A stretch of DNA of 64,000 bases from Heliocidaris erythrogramma (Eukaryota; Echinodermata; Echinoidea; Camarodonta; Echinometridae), in assembly GCA_025617745.1 (NCBI GenBank), contig CM046863.1, forward strand, positions 13,644,875-13,708,874, read 5' to 3'. Shown here piece by piece: positions 11,033 through 23,179 of this stretch. The position numbers and the translations under genes are program-made. The notes beneath the pieces were generated by a model. It was not told where the DNA came from, did not search any database, and was given only the letters and a program-made list of their open reading frames with translations. How positions within the stretch are numbered: position 1 is the first letter of the stretch; each line of letters opens with the position of its first letter.

Positions 11033-11938
11033 CAATATGTGGGTAAAATATGGGCTATCCCAAATGGATCGCACACGCGAATGCCCATATGGGTCCCATA
11101 AGATTTTGCACCCAAGGCCCATGTGGGTTCCATATGGGCCATCCCAGATGGCCAATATGGGTTCGTTCTGGGGCCCATCTGGTATAAATATGGGCAATAT
11201 GTGGGTAAAATATGGGCTCGCCCATATGGGTCGCACACGGGAATGCCCATATGGGTCCCATAAGATTTTGCACCCAAGGCCCATGTGGGTTCCATATGGG
11301 CCATCCAAGATGGCCAATATGGGTTCGGTCTGGGGCCCATCTAGGTATAAATATGGGAAAGAAGTGGGTAAAATATGGGCTATCCCATATGAGTATTATC
11401 TGTGGGTTCCCATATGGGTCCCACATGGGAATGCCCATATGGGCCCCATAAGATTTTGCACCCAATTCCCATGTGGGTCCCATATGGGCCATCCCAGATG
11501 GCCTATACGGGTTCAGCCTGGGGCCCATCTGGGTATAAATGTGGGCAATATGTGGGTAAAATATGGGCTCGCCCATATGGGTCGCACACGGGAATGCCCA
11601 TATGGGTCCCACATGGGAATGCCCATATAAGCCCCATAAGATTTTGCACCCAAGGCACATATGGGGCCCATAAGGGCCGTCCCATATGGCTAATATGGGT
11701 TAAGCCTGGGTCCAATTTGGGTATAAATGTGGGAAATACGTTGGAAAAATATGGGCTATCCCATATGGGTCCCACCCTGGAATGCCCATATGGGGCCCCA
11801 TAATATTTTGCACACGGGGCCCATAGGGGACCCATATGGGTTTAATCTGGGGCCCATCTGGGTAATATGTGGGAACAGTATGATTGATCCCATATATTGC
11901 GTTCCCCATGGGCCCCTCATGGGCCCGACATAATTTAG
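11033..11938. repeat. Palindrome array I, second copy
   Basis: Copy of 9060-9965 in the second 1973-bp unit, with scattered substitutions such as ATCTAGG for ATCTGGG near 11341. Same internal organisation. It is followed by an AT-rich tail (11940-12577) matching 9967-10604. Confidence 0.9.
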
Positions 11939-12577
11939 CAACTGAGATTTACAATATGCCTATATTGGTCTATTCAATCGATACAAGGGGACAACTCCTA
12001 AATCGTTTTTAAGACATGGGACACAAAGACTACTTGATCATCATGCAGTCATCATCAGCCTCTCACCACAGCTGTGCCAGTACAAAAAACAACAACATTA
12101 AAAAGAAAAATGGGGGTACTTGAAATATAAGTTGCCGGTGACCTGCCATGCAACCTGTGTACATACATGTATGTCACAAATAATGAGCATTGCCTGTGGA
12201 ATTTTGTCTTGAAAACAGACCTGTTTGCGCGGTCAACAAATATCTGAGCATGCCTATATATGAAGTACCCCCACCAAACTCATTCACGCTGACATGTATT
12301 CACTTATTGCTACATACCTAATAAATTTACTCCAGAGTGGTAATTAGATTATGAAAGTAAACCTTCTTTATTATAAATATGCATCTATAAATGATATTTT
12401 CATCAAACGAAAATCACTGGGGAATTTTACTTTTAAGTTGGGAATAGGCAACGACATACATGTATTTTATATTGATCTGCAAATATATTTTCACTTATTC
12501 GTACATGCCCATGAAATTTACTCCATAGCAGTAATTAGATTTCCATGAAGTACCCCATCAATCCCATTCATGCAAAC

Positions 12578-13013
12578 ATGTATTCACTTATTTCTACATA
12601 GTTTTACCCATTAAATAGTAAGTAATCATATTTCAAAGTAAACCATTTTAATATTAGAAATTAATACTGTGTAGTTGGTAAGGAATTAATCCAAGTCCTC
12701 GAGAATAGGACAAAAAGCTTTCTTTCCCCGGTTGCTTGCTTACAAAAATACGCTAACTTGCTTTCTTAGCTGTCAGGTAAACTATCAATCAATTAACCAC
12801 CATAATATTCATCTTACAAAAAGAACTGGAGATTTGTCATTTTAAGCTTGTGGATATGCAACGACATACATTATTGAAGTAAATTAAGCTTAGGAGTCTA
12901 GCATTAAAAATGATAATGGAATTTTGATGGAATCATTTCTCATACAATTCATTTTGTGACACATCGCATGGTATTGGAAGTGTGTTTATATACTGTAAGT
13001 ACAATTTGTAAAG
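12578..13013. other. Non-coding, nothing recognised
   Basis: AT-rich sequence after the tandem duplication; no open frame, RNA or repeat stands out. Confidence 0.45.
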
Positions 13014-13585
13014 AACAGCCTCGGCAACTCAAAAAAAAAAAAACATTGTGAAAATAATAAATAATGGAATATTGTATTGGTTAGGTAGTTTATATTACGG
13101 CTCCTTCTCACTACTGAAAAAATATGGATCTGTTGGGAAGGGTCGACTCCGGATCTATAGCTTGCCACTACATGTGTCATGGTTAAGGCGATACCCCGAA
13201 ACAATTTCACAATATCTATTTTTAGCCATTAGTTTCTTTCGTAACGTGCTGGCTAGTGGGGTTCAATGTCAAGCCGCATGAGTTTAGAAATGCATATATC
13301 AATATCCTTGGCAACTCTCTTAAAACAAACTTAAAAGAAAACACATTGTGAAAATAATAAATAATGGAATATTGTATTGGTTAGGTAGTTTATATCACGG
13401 CTCCTTCTCACTATTGAAAACAGATATGCATCTGTTGGGAAGGGTCGACTCCGCATCTATAGCTTGCCGCTACCAGTGGCATGGTTAAGGCGATACCCCG
13501 AAACATTTCACAATATCCATTTTTCGCCATTAGTTCCTTCGTAACGTGCATTTCAGTGTCAAGTCGCATGAGTTCAGATTGTTCT
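13014..13585 (+). repeat. Two-copy tandem repeat of about 300 bp
   Basis: 13040-13290 matches 13345-13585: both carry ATAATAAATAATGGAATATT, TTGGTTAGGTAGTTTATAT, GGGAAGGGTCGACTCCG and TGGTTAAGGCGATACCCCG. Several substitutions and indels separate them. Open frames in the copies are not conserved, so it is not coding. Confidence 0.85.
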
Positions 13586-15620
13586 TTCAGAAATGCATGT
13601 ATCAAATCACAAAGAGCTGAGTAAGTAATATTTTAATACCCAAAAGCCCAGTTGGCGAATTCATCAAATAACAGAACGGCGGTCAGAAGTAGAATGAATT
13701 GAAATACAATAGACTTTCTCCTCCAGTTGTAATCTCTAGGCCATCACTGTATATAAATTAGCCTCCTCCTGCACCATGCATACATTAAATATGATTAATA
13801 TGCAGTATTTGTTATTACAATGACATCATGCTATGCAAAAGATAAGGTTGTTTCCATCTGTCACTTCCTTATAATTATTCAAATTACTGGTCATTATCTA
13901 ATGAAGCTGCGGCTTTTGTTCATCAGTTGATTATGCATTCCCCCATAGTTGAGATGCATACACGACCAGGGCATATTGAAAGGAGTCCTCCCGGCCTTCA
14001 TAGTATTCATAGTAAAAATTTATTCAGTTCCGAGTACTGGAAACATTTTTCCTGCAGGTACTACTTATGGTGCCACCTTAACAGCTTCATCCAATTTGGA
14101 TATAATCTTAAAACGTGCCAGAAGTCTTCTTCATTTTGTCCATCTAAAAAAAAAATACGTTTCTTTTTTTTTAGTTTTTTATACTGCTTATGCTGTTTCC
14201 TAGTACCGTTGTTGTTTTTCTCGTCTATTTGCTGGATCTGAAACGACAGAGTGAGATATATGTACATATAACAAATTTCACAGAAAAATATTACACTAGC
14301 ATATTTACAATATTAAACTTTTGTAGATAGTGAAATTTGCAAATATGCTACAATATTTTATTACCAATGCAGATATTTAAAAAAAAGCAAATCTAAATGT
14401 TAGCTCTTTCTCTCTCTTTCTCTCTCCCCTCCCCTCCCCTTCCCCCTCTCTCACTCTCTCTCTCTCTATATATACATGTATATATAAACCACATATACGA
14501 GACATCATTCATGCCGTTTCCATAAAATTTAAAAAAAATCAAAGAGAGTCGGGTCCCCCCTCAAAAAAAATAAATAAATAAAAATAAAAGGAAAAGGAAA
14601 AAAGAAAACATATAGAAATATGGACAATATTGACCCATGCAAAGTAAGGGAAATAACAAGAAAAAAAGCAGAAAATGAAATGGTGTATGGAATAAAGCTA
14701 CAACACTGATACAGAAATAAGGGGAGGGGAGAGAAATAGAGTGCAAGAAAAGCAACTTTATAAACATATCAAGATCATCTGTATATTTTGAGAATGGTAG
14801 TAATATGGCACATCAGTTATTCATTTATGGCAGTTGCTCCTCACATGAAGCCAACAATAACATTATTATGACATAATAAACTATGACATTTATCTTGTCT
14901 TGAAATTGAAGCTGCATAATTATGTGCTCGATACACACTTGCCTAGTGAAATGATTTTGATTTCTTAGCCCATATACATGGAAAGCCAGACCACATAGTT
15001 AAACCAAGGAGTTATAAACAGACCAGTACGGAATGTATACTATCACGCGGTAGGTGAACGATATGACCCAGGCATACTTCTTTCCTCTTGGGCCTTGCAA
15101 CTTAAACAATGGAGTATTAAGATAAGGTAAACGGGTAACTCAACTAAATTAACATTTCTCTAACAATTCACTGATAATAATCCCACAAAAGACAGTCATG
15201 CATCAGAACGTTTCACTGGATGGTACATCTCAGGCTATACATGTACTTTTAAATTAATAAACAATATCAGAGAGAAAATGGAATTTAGAAAGAATCGATA
15301 AGATATAATGCAGCTTACCTTCAAAGCAGGAAGGTGGACATGTAGTGCTTCCTTCGTAGGTAGTAGCAATGGAATGCCGTTTCCTCAAAAGATGGTGCAG
15401 GTTTTGAAAAGTGGACTCAACCATTTGTACTAGGGGTCAGTGCACATGGGGGTTGGGAGGTGCTTTCATTTTCTCTTATGTACTACTCACATTCTTTAGG
15501 TCTGCATTGATTAATTACCGTTTGATAAGTTAGGGCCAGTATAATGACAACAAAATATGAATTCAGTTCGCAAATGTGTACAATATAGATCTTTAATAGT
15601 ATGCTGATCAGTTTTTGTCA
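13586..15620. other. Non-coding stretch with CT microsatellite
   Basis: No gene seen. A (CT)n/(CCCCT)n tract lies at about 14405-14470, followed by a (TA)n stretch. Open frames around 14000-14260 and 14561-14767 are low-complexity by-products of A- and T-rich sequence. Confidence 0.5.
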
Positions 15621-15624
15621 GAAG

Positions 15625-15990
15625 AATTTACCCCTCAAGAATTTGGGTTTACCCAACTTATGATTTACACCTCTAACCCATATGGTTTCGCCCAGATTAT
15701 TCCAATAATGATACCCACATTGGGGTTTACATATTTTAAAATATGGGTTTGCCCAGTTCATATCAAAATGACGTCCACTTTGACTTTGGAATGTCATACT
15801 CATATGGACTTGCCCAGCTTACTCCCATATGGGCATTGACTTTTGTTTCCCAGACGGGTTTGCCCAGCTTATTCCCATATGATACCCATATAGGTATTGA
15901 TATATGTTTCCCCAGATGGAATTGCCCATGCAGCTTATTTACCATGTGATATCCATATGGGCATTCATATGACTTTCCCATAGGGTTTGC
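15625..15990. repeat. Palindrome array II, left part
   Basis: Units of about 60 bp carry GGGTTTGCCCAGCTTATTCC, CCCATATGATACCCATATGG and related words. The left edge is degenerate (CCCATATGGTTTCGCCCAG). The array breaks off at about 15990 in GGGTTTGCCCTGCTTGATTG and resumes at about 20160, so 4.2 kb of retroelement sequence was inserted into it. Confidence 0.85.
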
Positions 15991-16204
15991 CCTGCTTGAT
16001 TGATTGATTTGATTTATTTACCACCAACAACGTTTAATTACAATACATTTTTTTTACATACAATGATATTTACATATAATGAAGAAAATCATTGGTTGGT
16101 AAAAGGGGCCAGATAATAGCACATGTGCTGGTCGAGCCTGACCCACAACAACAACCAAAAAACAAACAAGTATTTTGGTAAAGTTCAATTAATACCCAAA
16201 TTAA
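15991..16204 (-). mobile_element. Probable retroelement 3' tail remnant
   Basis: Read on the minus strand, the segment ends in AAATAAATCAAATCAATCAA, a simple-repeat tail of the kind seen at the 3' ends of many CR1/L2-type LINEs. A similar string occurs near 32265. No coding part remains. The assignment rests on the tail only. Confidence 0.4.
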
Positions 16205-17095
16205 AAATAATAATAGTTAACAATGGAGTCAAAAGGGGCCTGAGCTTTCGATCCTAGCAGAATCTTCGTCAGAGGCAAAAAGACAAACATAAAAAGCAAG
16301 ACAAGCATATATATAGACTACAGACACAAAACAGTATACATGTAACAGGAACTGTAAGGGAGGGGATGGGGACACAAAACAATGGGAACAAAAGGGGAGT
16401 GTGGGGAGTCAAAAGCCATGAGTCAAGTAGGTGTGGAGGGGGATTAAAGCAAACACAAAGGCGTGGAGATGCAAGGACAGTAATGAGCCCCAAGCTCAAG
16501 TGTGGGTAACCTGTGGAAGCAAAGGATAAATGGGGAGGCAACATCAAACAGGATAAGGAACAATGCAAAGACAAGAGAAAGGAATAAGTACTGCACAAGT
16601 CCAGTACAGAGGAGTAGTAGGGCAGAAAATAAAGAGGGAGTCGAGTTCTCAAACACCATGTGCATAATATATGGCATAATTATAAAGTAAAGTGTGGTGA
16701 AAAAATATATATTTGCTATCTACTGTATACAAGACTATAAGATGTAAGGCATAATATATACTGAAGAATACATACATGTGCATATAAAGTCTGTAATAAA
16801 TGTGTCTAAACCCAACGAGCAGGTAAAATGCAAATAAAATATATGTGTATATATATATGCATGGGAGGTGTAAGGGTGCTTACAGTGAGAAATATGTAAT
16901 AATGTAAGGAAGGTGAGTAAAAAGATGTATTAATCATTTCCCTCCTGGATGTTGAGTCCATGAGGTTGGATGGTGCGAAGTCGTCTCATCCAGTACTTCT
17001 CTCTGCTGGTTCGGACTATGTCGGGACGGGTTCCTAAAGATTCAATGCCCTGTAGAATCATATCGGTGATGGAATGGTTAGGAATGGTTAGTTAA
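16205..17095 (-). mobile_element. Penelope-like element, 3' end with GIY-YIG-type C-terminus
   Basis: On the minus strand a short coding tail (16930-17079) is followed by a 3' untranslated region ending near 16205. That end carries the phrase GACGAAGATTCTGCTAGGAT then GAAAGCTCAGGCCCC, which I associate with Penelope-like 3' ends. The copy is severely 5'-truncated, as is usual for retroelements. It sits back to back with the LINE and inside the palindrome array. Confidence 0.6.
16930..17079 (-). pseudogene. C-terminal piece of a Penelope-like GIY-YIG endonuclease
   Basis: About 49 codons end at a stop at 16930-16932. The readable motifs are NHSITDMILQGIESL, then REKYWMRRLRTIQPHGLN before the stop. 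The pattern (R/S)REKYWM.RL.TI.P.GLN is typical of the C-terminus of Penelope-like GIY-YIG endonucleases, which nick target DNA. The catalytic GIY and YIG motifs themselves are missing, so the fragment is inactive. Confidence 0.65.
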
Positions 17096-17236
17096 CAATG
17101 AAGTACAAAAAGTAAAAAGTAATGATGTTAAATACATTTCTTGTACATATACAGACTATTTACATAAACGTTTTTATTTATGATTTACTCAGCAAGTGTG
17201 TCGTAACAGAATTCCGAAACCTACATCTAGACCTGG

Positions 17237-18660
17237 TTAATTTGATTTTAAAAGGTAATCTAATTTCAAAAATTCACTACCAATGAAAGACAATGAAAAT
17301 TGACCTTGCGTCGTTCTGAATTTTGGTAGACGCAACTGTCCACTTTCCTTTTGCCTTGTGGAGTGCCTATACTGTATAGTGTCACAGTAATTTACTAAAG
17401 TATGAGGCAAGTTGTTATTATACAAATCAAACATGAAAGTAGAAATTGACAAGTCATGCAAATCATATACATTAAGGATTCGCAAACTTTGGAACAAAGG
17501 AGTCGTATGAGTTCTCCATTCACTGAATGTTATAGCACGGACCGCCATTTTCTGTGAATACAATATGCTTCTTAGGCTAGTCTTATAAGTGCTTCCCCAC
17601 ACTTCTATTCCGTAGGTAATGTGTGGTTGTATAAAGGCTTTATATAGCAGTATTAAAGTGCGCCTGGGTACAAAATGTCGCAACCTAAATATCACTCCAA
17701 CTTTCTTTCTTATGCACTGATTTACAAAACAAATGTGATTATTCCAAGACAGATGTTTATCAATGTTGATTCCAACAAAAGTGGCAACATCAACTTCTTT
17801 GATTTCCTCACCAGCTATTTTCAATTTACCATTCATACCTATTTTTTCCCTCCTGCTACTTATTAGCATGAAATTAGTTTTCATTGAGTTTATTGTAAGT
17901 TTATTGGCTATGCACCAGTTTCGTATCTTCTGTATGTTGTCATTCACTTCATCTGCATCAATTTCGACCTGGTCAGCTTTAAAAGTATGGAAAAGGTTCG
18001 AATCGTCGGCAAACAACCGAAACTTGAAATAATCAGTTACTGAAGGCAAATCATTTATGTAGATCAAAAATAAAGCTGGCCCTAGTACTGATCCTTGTGG
18101 AACACCACATTTTATCTCTTTCTTTTTGGATAATGTTTGTCCACATTGAACAAACTGAAATCTGTTACTAAGATAGTTTTTTTTTAATTCAAGTGGTAAC
18201 CCTCGAATGCCGTAATTGGAGAGTTTACCTAAAAGTATATCATGATTAATGGTGTCGAAAGCTTTCTTTAAATCAATGAAAACACCAAGGGTAACTTTCC
18301 CCTCATCTATAGACTTCAAAATTGCATTTATCAAATTGATTAATGACAATTTGGTACTATATTTCTTCTGAAAACCGTACTGATGGTAATAGAAAGCATC
18401 ATTTGTTTATAAAAACTGTATTAATCTGATATTTATTATTTTTTGAAATATTTTACCTAAGACAGGTAGAACCGATATGGGTCTATAGTTACCTGGATCC
18501 TCTCTCGAGCCTTTTTTATGAAGAAGAGTAACCTTTGCAATTTTCATTTCATCCGGAACCTTCCCAGTCTCTAATGATAAGTTAAAAATATATGCCAGTG
18601 GATGTGATATATGAGGAACACTATCTTTAATTAATTTTCCTGGAATATTATCGTGACCAC
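17237..18660 (-). pseudogene. LINE reverse transcriptase domain with an in-frame stop
   Basis: Motifs in order: NYRPISVLPVLGKIFQ, then a TAA stop at 18407-18409, then YGFQKKYST, FIDLKKAFDTINHD, CGVPQGSVLGPALF, the catalytic FADDSNLFH and TINSMKTNFML. A C-terminal segment with LLYKAFIQPHITYGIEVWG follows to the stop at 17237. It would copy its RNA at a nicked chromosomal site. 370 codons are open downstream of the stop, so inactivation is moderately recent. Confidence 0.88.
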
Positions 18661-19110
18661 AAGCTTTTTTGTATCTAGTAACAATAATTGAGTTCTAACT
18701 TCGACCGCAGTTATTGGTTTCCAAAATAGAGAATGCTCAGTATTCTGTCCCAAATATTCACCATATGTTATAGCTCCATTTGGCAATTCATCAGCTAAAT
18801 TTGGTCCAATGTTCACAAAGAAGTCATTAAATTCATTAACAATGTCAGACACAGATGTCAGTTGCTCACATTTTCCATGAACCTGCTTGACAAGTCTGTC
18901 CACCTCAACACTTCCACCTGATCTATTTTTACCAGCTAACAACTCATTGATTATAGCCCATGTCTTATTTGTGTCATTCTTATTATTATTTAACAAATTG
19001 CAGTAGTAATTCCTTTTCGCATTTTTTAGTATAGTGGTCAGTACATTTCTATACTTTTTTGTACTTATCCACAAGATCCTGACGATGATCTGATTTAATA
19101 ACTTTGACAT
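18661..19110 (-). pseudogene. LINE linker between endonuclease and RT, frameshifted
   Basis: This piece reads LKNAKRNYYCNLLNNNKND and TWAIINELL, then NDFFVNIGPNLA, the usual region between endonuclease and RT in LINE ORF2 proteins. It overlaps the endonuclease frame near 19050-19110 and loses frame again at an A-rich run near 18672, after which the RT continues in another frame. Confidence 0.7.
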
Positions 19111-20066
19111 ACATTGTGTGTTTCACACGAATCGATCTCATGATCCCTCGAGATATCCATGGCTTCTTAGCAGCCTTTCTCTTTCCTAACTGCTTAGTAA
19201 CCAACGGTGCATGTTTATTACATATGTTCGAGAAAGAAATGCAAAAATTAGAATAAGCTGTGTTGATATCTTTTGATTTAAATACTGTTACCCAGTTAAA
19301 AGTACCAAGATCTTCTTTGAAAGTTCCTATATCATATCTTTTATAACATCTATACCGAATTACTTTTTTATTAGACTTCACTTTCGATATGTTCTTGAAA
19401 ATTGCAAAAACTGGGAAATGATCAGACACATCCGATTGTATTATACCTGAGTGAATTTCAGATGTGTTGATATTTGAATATATGTGATCTAATAATGTAG
19501 AGGAATCTTTTGTTACCCTTGTTGGTGATTGAATCAATTGATCCAATCCTATGCATTGCAATGATGTGAGAAACTCCTCGACAGTGTCATCTTTACCCAA
19601 AGAATTAATATTGAAGTCGCCCAGAAGAGCACACTTATGTTGATCTACTTTATATTTTTCTAACACACTCAACACACCATTTTGAAATTCCTTCACATTA
19701 GTATTAGGTTTTCTATAGATTATCCCAACTGTAACTTTTATATCATCTGTAATATTGATTTCTAACCAAAAGGGATTCTGCATGATTAATGCTATATTCC
19801 AAACACCTGTACTTTAGTGATGTACTGACGTATGCTCCAACTCCCCCTCCTCTTGAATCGCTGGGGCGACAATTTACTTCAAGAGAATATCCTTCTATAC
19901 CGAATATTGACTTGTTGGTCACATTACATACCTCAGACATACCAATAACATCAAACCTTGTATGAATACAATCTTCAAACAATAATTTAAAAGCTTCAAA
20001 CTTTTTAGACAAAGATCGAACATTAATGTGAGATAACTTTAAGGAATTCGTTCTATCAAATTTAAG
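19049..20066 (-). pseudogene. LINE endonuclease domain, frameshifted
   Basis: The first part (about 19743-20066) reads FDVIGMSEVC and RGGGVGAYVS. After a frame change near 19760 the second part (to 19049) reads VGIIYRKPNTN, LLGDFNIN, STLLDHIYSN and SDHFPVFAIF. These are the catalytic Glu, GDFN and SDH boxes of the APE endonuclease that nicks target DNA to prime reverse transcription. The catalytic residues survive, but the frame change prevents a joined protein. Confidence 0.8.
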
Positions 20067-20159
20067 AACATTATCGAATTAATTTGGGGTCAATTTATGA
20101 TAAAAATGTGTATTATTCATTTTAAGGAGGCTTTAAAAAAAGCCTCCACACGGGGAGGT

Positions 20160-23150
20160 GGAATGATACATTATTCCCACATGATACCCATATGGGTATT
20201 TACATATGTTTCCCAGATGGGTTTGCCCAGCATATTCCCATATGATACCCATGTGGCATTTGCATGTCTTTCCCATATTGGTTTTCCCAGTTTATTCCCA
20301 TGTAATACCAATATGGGCATTTACATGTCATTTCCATATCGGTTTGCCCAGTTTATTCCCATGTAATACCCATATGGGCATTTACATGTCAAACCAATAT
20401 CGGTTTCCCCAGCTTATTCCAATTATGATATGGGCATTTACATATGTTTCCCAGAAGGGTTTGCCCAGCATACTCCCATATGATACCCATATGGGTATTG
20501 AAATGTGTTTCCCAGATGGGTTTGCCCAGCTTATTCCGACATGATACCCATATGGGCGCTTACATATGTTTCCCAGATGGGTTTGCCCAGCTTATTCCCA
20601 TATGATACCCATATGGGCATTTGAATATGTTTCACAAATGGGCTTGCCCAGCTTATTTCCATATGATACCCATATGGGCATTTACATGTCATTCCGAAAT
20701 CGGTTTGCCCAGTTTATTCCCATGTAATACCCATATGGGCATTTACATGTCATTTCCATATCGGTTTGCCCAGTTTATTCCCATATAATACCCATATGGG
20801 CATTTACATGTCATTCCCATATCGGTTTGCCCAGTTTATTCCCATATGATACCCATTTGGGCAAATATATATGTTTCCCAGATGGGTTTGCCCAGCTTAC
20901 TCCCATGTGATACCCATATGGGCATTTACATGTCATTCCCATATCGGTTTGCCCAGTTTATTCCCATATAATACCCATATGGGCATTTACATGTCATTCC
21001 CATATCGGTTTGCCCATTTTATTCCCATATGATACCCATTTGGGCAAATATATATGTTTCCCAGATGGGTTTGCCCAGTTTATTCCCATATGATACCCAT
21101 TTGGGCAAAAATATATGTTTCCCAGAGGGGTTTGCCCAGCTTATTGCCATATGATACCCATTTGGGCATATATATATATATATGTTTCCCAGATGGGTAT
21201 GCCCAACTTACCCTCATGTGATACCCATATGGGCATTTACATGTCTTTCCCTTTTGTGTTTGCCTAGCATATTCCCATATGATAACCATTTGGGCAAATA
21301 TATATGTTTCCCAGATGGGTTTGCCCAGCTTACTCCCATGTGATACCCATATGGGCATTTACATGTCATTCCCATATCGGTTTGCCCAGTTTATTCCCAT
21401 GTAATACCCATATGGGCATTTACATGTCTTTCCCATATTGGTTTGCCCAGTTTATTCCCATGTAATACCCATATGGGCATTTACATGTCATTCCCATATC
21501 GGTTTACCCAGTTTATTCCAAAGTAATACCCATATCGGCATTAACAGATGTTTCCCAGATGGGTTTGCCCAGCTTATTTCCATATGATACCCATTCGGGC
21601 AAATATATATGTTTCCAAGATGGGTCTGCCCAGCTTATTTCCATATGATACCCTATGGGCAAATATATATGTTTCCCAGATGGGTTTGCGCAGCTTACTC
21701 CCATGTGATACCCATTTGGGCATTTACAAATATTTCCCATATGGTTTTGCCCATTTTATTCCCATAGGATGCCCATTTGGGCAAATATATATGTTTCCCA
21801 GATGGGTTTGCCCAGCTTATTTCCATATGATACCCATATGGGCATTTACATGTCATTCCGAAATCGGTTTGCCCAGCTTATTCCCATGTAATACCCATAT
21901 GGGCATTTGCATGTTATTACCATACCAGTTTGCCCAGTTTATTCCCATATGATAACCATTTGGGCAAATATATGTTTCCCAGATGGGTTTGCCCAGCTTA
22001 TTCCCATGTGATACCCATATGGGCATTTACATGTCATTCCCATATCGGTTTGCCCAGTTTATTCCCATATAATACCCATATGGGCATTTACATGTCATTC
22101 CCATATCGGTTTGCCCAGTTTATTCCCATATGATACCCATTTGGGCAAATATATATGTTTCCCAGATGGGTTTGCCCAGCTTATTCCCATATGATACCCA
22201 TTTGGGCAAAAATATATGTTTCCCAGAGGGGTTTGCCCAGCTTATTGCCATATGATACCCATTTGGGCATATATATATATATATATATGTTTCCCAGATG
22301 GGTATGCCCAGCTTACCCTCATGTGATACCCATATGGGCATTTACATGTCTTTCCCTTTTGTGTTTGCCTAGCATATTCCCATATGATACCCATTTGGGC
22401 AAATATATATGTTTCCCAGATGGGTTTGCCCAGCTTACTCCCATGTGATACCCATATGGGCATTTACATGTCATTCCCATATCGGTTTGCCCAGTTTATT
22501 CCCATGTAATACCCATATGGGCATTTACATGTCTTTCCCATATTGGTTTGCCCAGTTTATTCCCATGTAATACCCATATGGGCATTTACATGTCATTCCC
22601 ATATAGGTTTACCCAGTTTATTCCAAAGTAATACCCATATCGGCATTAACAGATGTTTCCCAGATGGGTTTGCCCAGCTTATTTCCATATGATACCCATT
22701 CGGGCAAATATATATGTTTCCAAGATGGGTCTGCCCAGCTTATTTCCATATGATACCCTATGGGCAAATATATATGTTTCCCAGATGGGTTTGCGCAGCT
22801 TATTCCCATATGATACCCATATGGGCATTTGAATATGTTTCACAGATGGGCTTGCCTAGCTTATTCCCATATGATACCCATATGGGCATTAACAGATGTT
22901 TCCCAGATGGGTTTGCCCAGCTTATTTCCATATGATACCCATATGGGCATTTACATTTCATTCCCATATGGGTTTTCCCAGTCTTGTCCCATATGGTTCC
23001 CATATGGGCTGGCCCAAGTAGATCACAAAATGGGTTAACCCATATGGGTCCCACAAGGGATACATATGGGATTTATATGGGTTCCCTTTTGCCCAGATGG
23101 CCCGGATGGGCCGGATGATGCCCATATGGGCCCCACATGGGCCTGTTACG
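20160..23150. repeat. Palindrome array II, main part (unit about 62 bp)
   Basis: About 47 units, each roughly TTTGCCCAG, TTATTCCCAT, ATGATACCCATATGGGCATT, TACATGTCATTCC or ATGTTTCCCAGATGGG. Words are built on C-C-C-A-N-N-T-G-G-G. The last 180 bp (22970-23150) change character to CCCATATGGGTCCC, GGGCCCCACATGGGCC and CCCAGATGGCCCGGATGGGC, which resembles array I rather than the 62-bp unit. Open frames on both strands are by-products of the repeat period. Confidence 0.9.
20826..22800 (+). repeat. 1.1-kb higher-order duplication inside palindrome array II
   Basis: Sequence 20826 to about 21700 recurs at about 21927-22800 with an offset near 1101 bp. The rare variants TTTCCCAGAGGGGTTTGCCC, the (TA)n-containing unit near 21170/22270, and CCAAGATGGGTCTGCCC are shared by both. 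This marks a segmental duplication within the array, not independent drift of units. Confidence 0.85.
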
Positions 23151-23179
23151 ATACTTGCCAGAAGAATAAATATTAATTG

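Larger units (their letters stand above)
8632..12577 (+). repeat. Tandem duplication of a 1973-bp unit
   Basis: The block 8632-10604 is repeated as 10605 to about 12577 at a constant offset of 1973 bp apart from a few small indels (for example GGAAA present near 10042, absent in copy two). Each unit contains the 3' part of the 17-bp array, the palindrome array and an AT-rich tail of about 640 bp. Very few substitutions separate them, so the duplication is recent or is homogenised. Flanks differ on either side, so the junction TTCACT|TTTGG at 10604/10605 is real in this assembly. Confidence 0.93.
17096..20130 (-). mobile_element. Broken non-LTR retrotransposon (APE-type LINE, Jockey/CR1/L2 group)
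   Basis: Reading right to left the element has an N-terminal segment with the phrase HINVRSLSKKFEAF, an apurinic-like endonuclease, a linker and a reverse transcriptase, then about 140 bp of 3' UTR. Domain order and the FADD box place it in the APE-type LINEs; the exact clade is not resolvable by eye. At least three frame changes and one stop break it. It lies inside palindrome array II, which continues on both sides. Confidence 0.85.

Noticed and set aside
9060-11938. SRF CArG boxes (CC, six A/T, GG)
   Set aside because: CCCATATGGG has only four A/T bases between the CC and GG pairs, so it does not fit the consensus.
8899-11941. Long open frames on both strands with Met-Gly-Pro-Tyr-Gly repeats, up to 252 codons
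   Set aside because: They follow the period of palindromic DNA words, occur in several frames and both strands at once and carry no domain.
16269-16652. 127-codon Leu/Ser-rich minus-strand frame
   Set aside because: It lies in the 3' untranslated part of the Penelope-like fragment and has no domain.
20160-23150. CRISPR-like array
   Set aside because: Units are degenerate and contiguous with no unique spacers, and the genome is eukaryotic.
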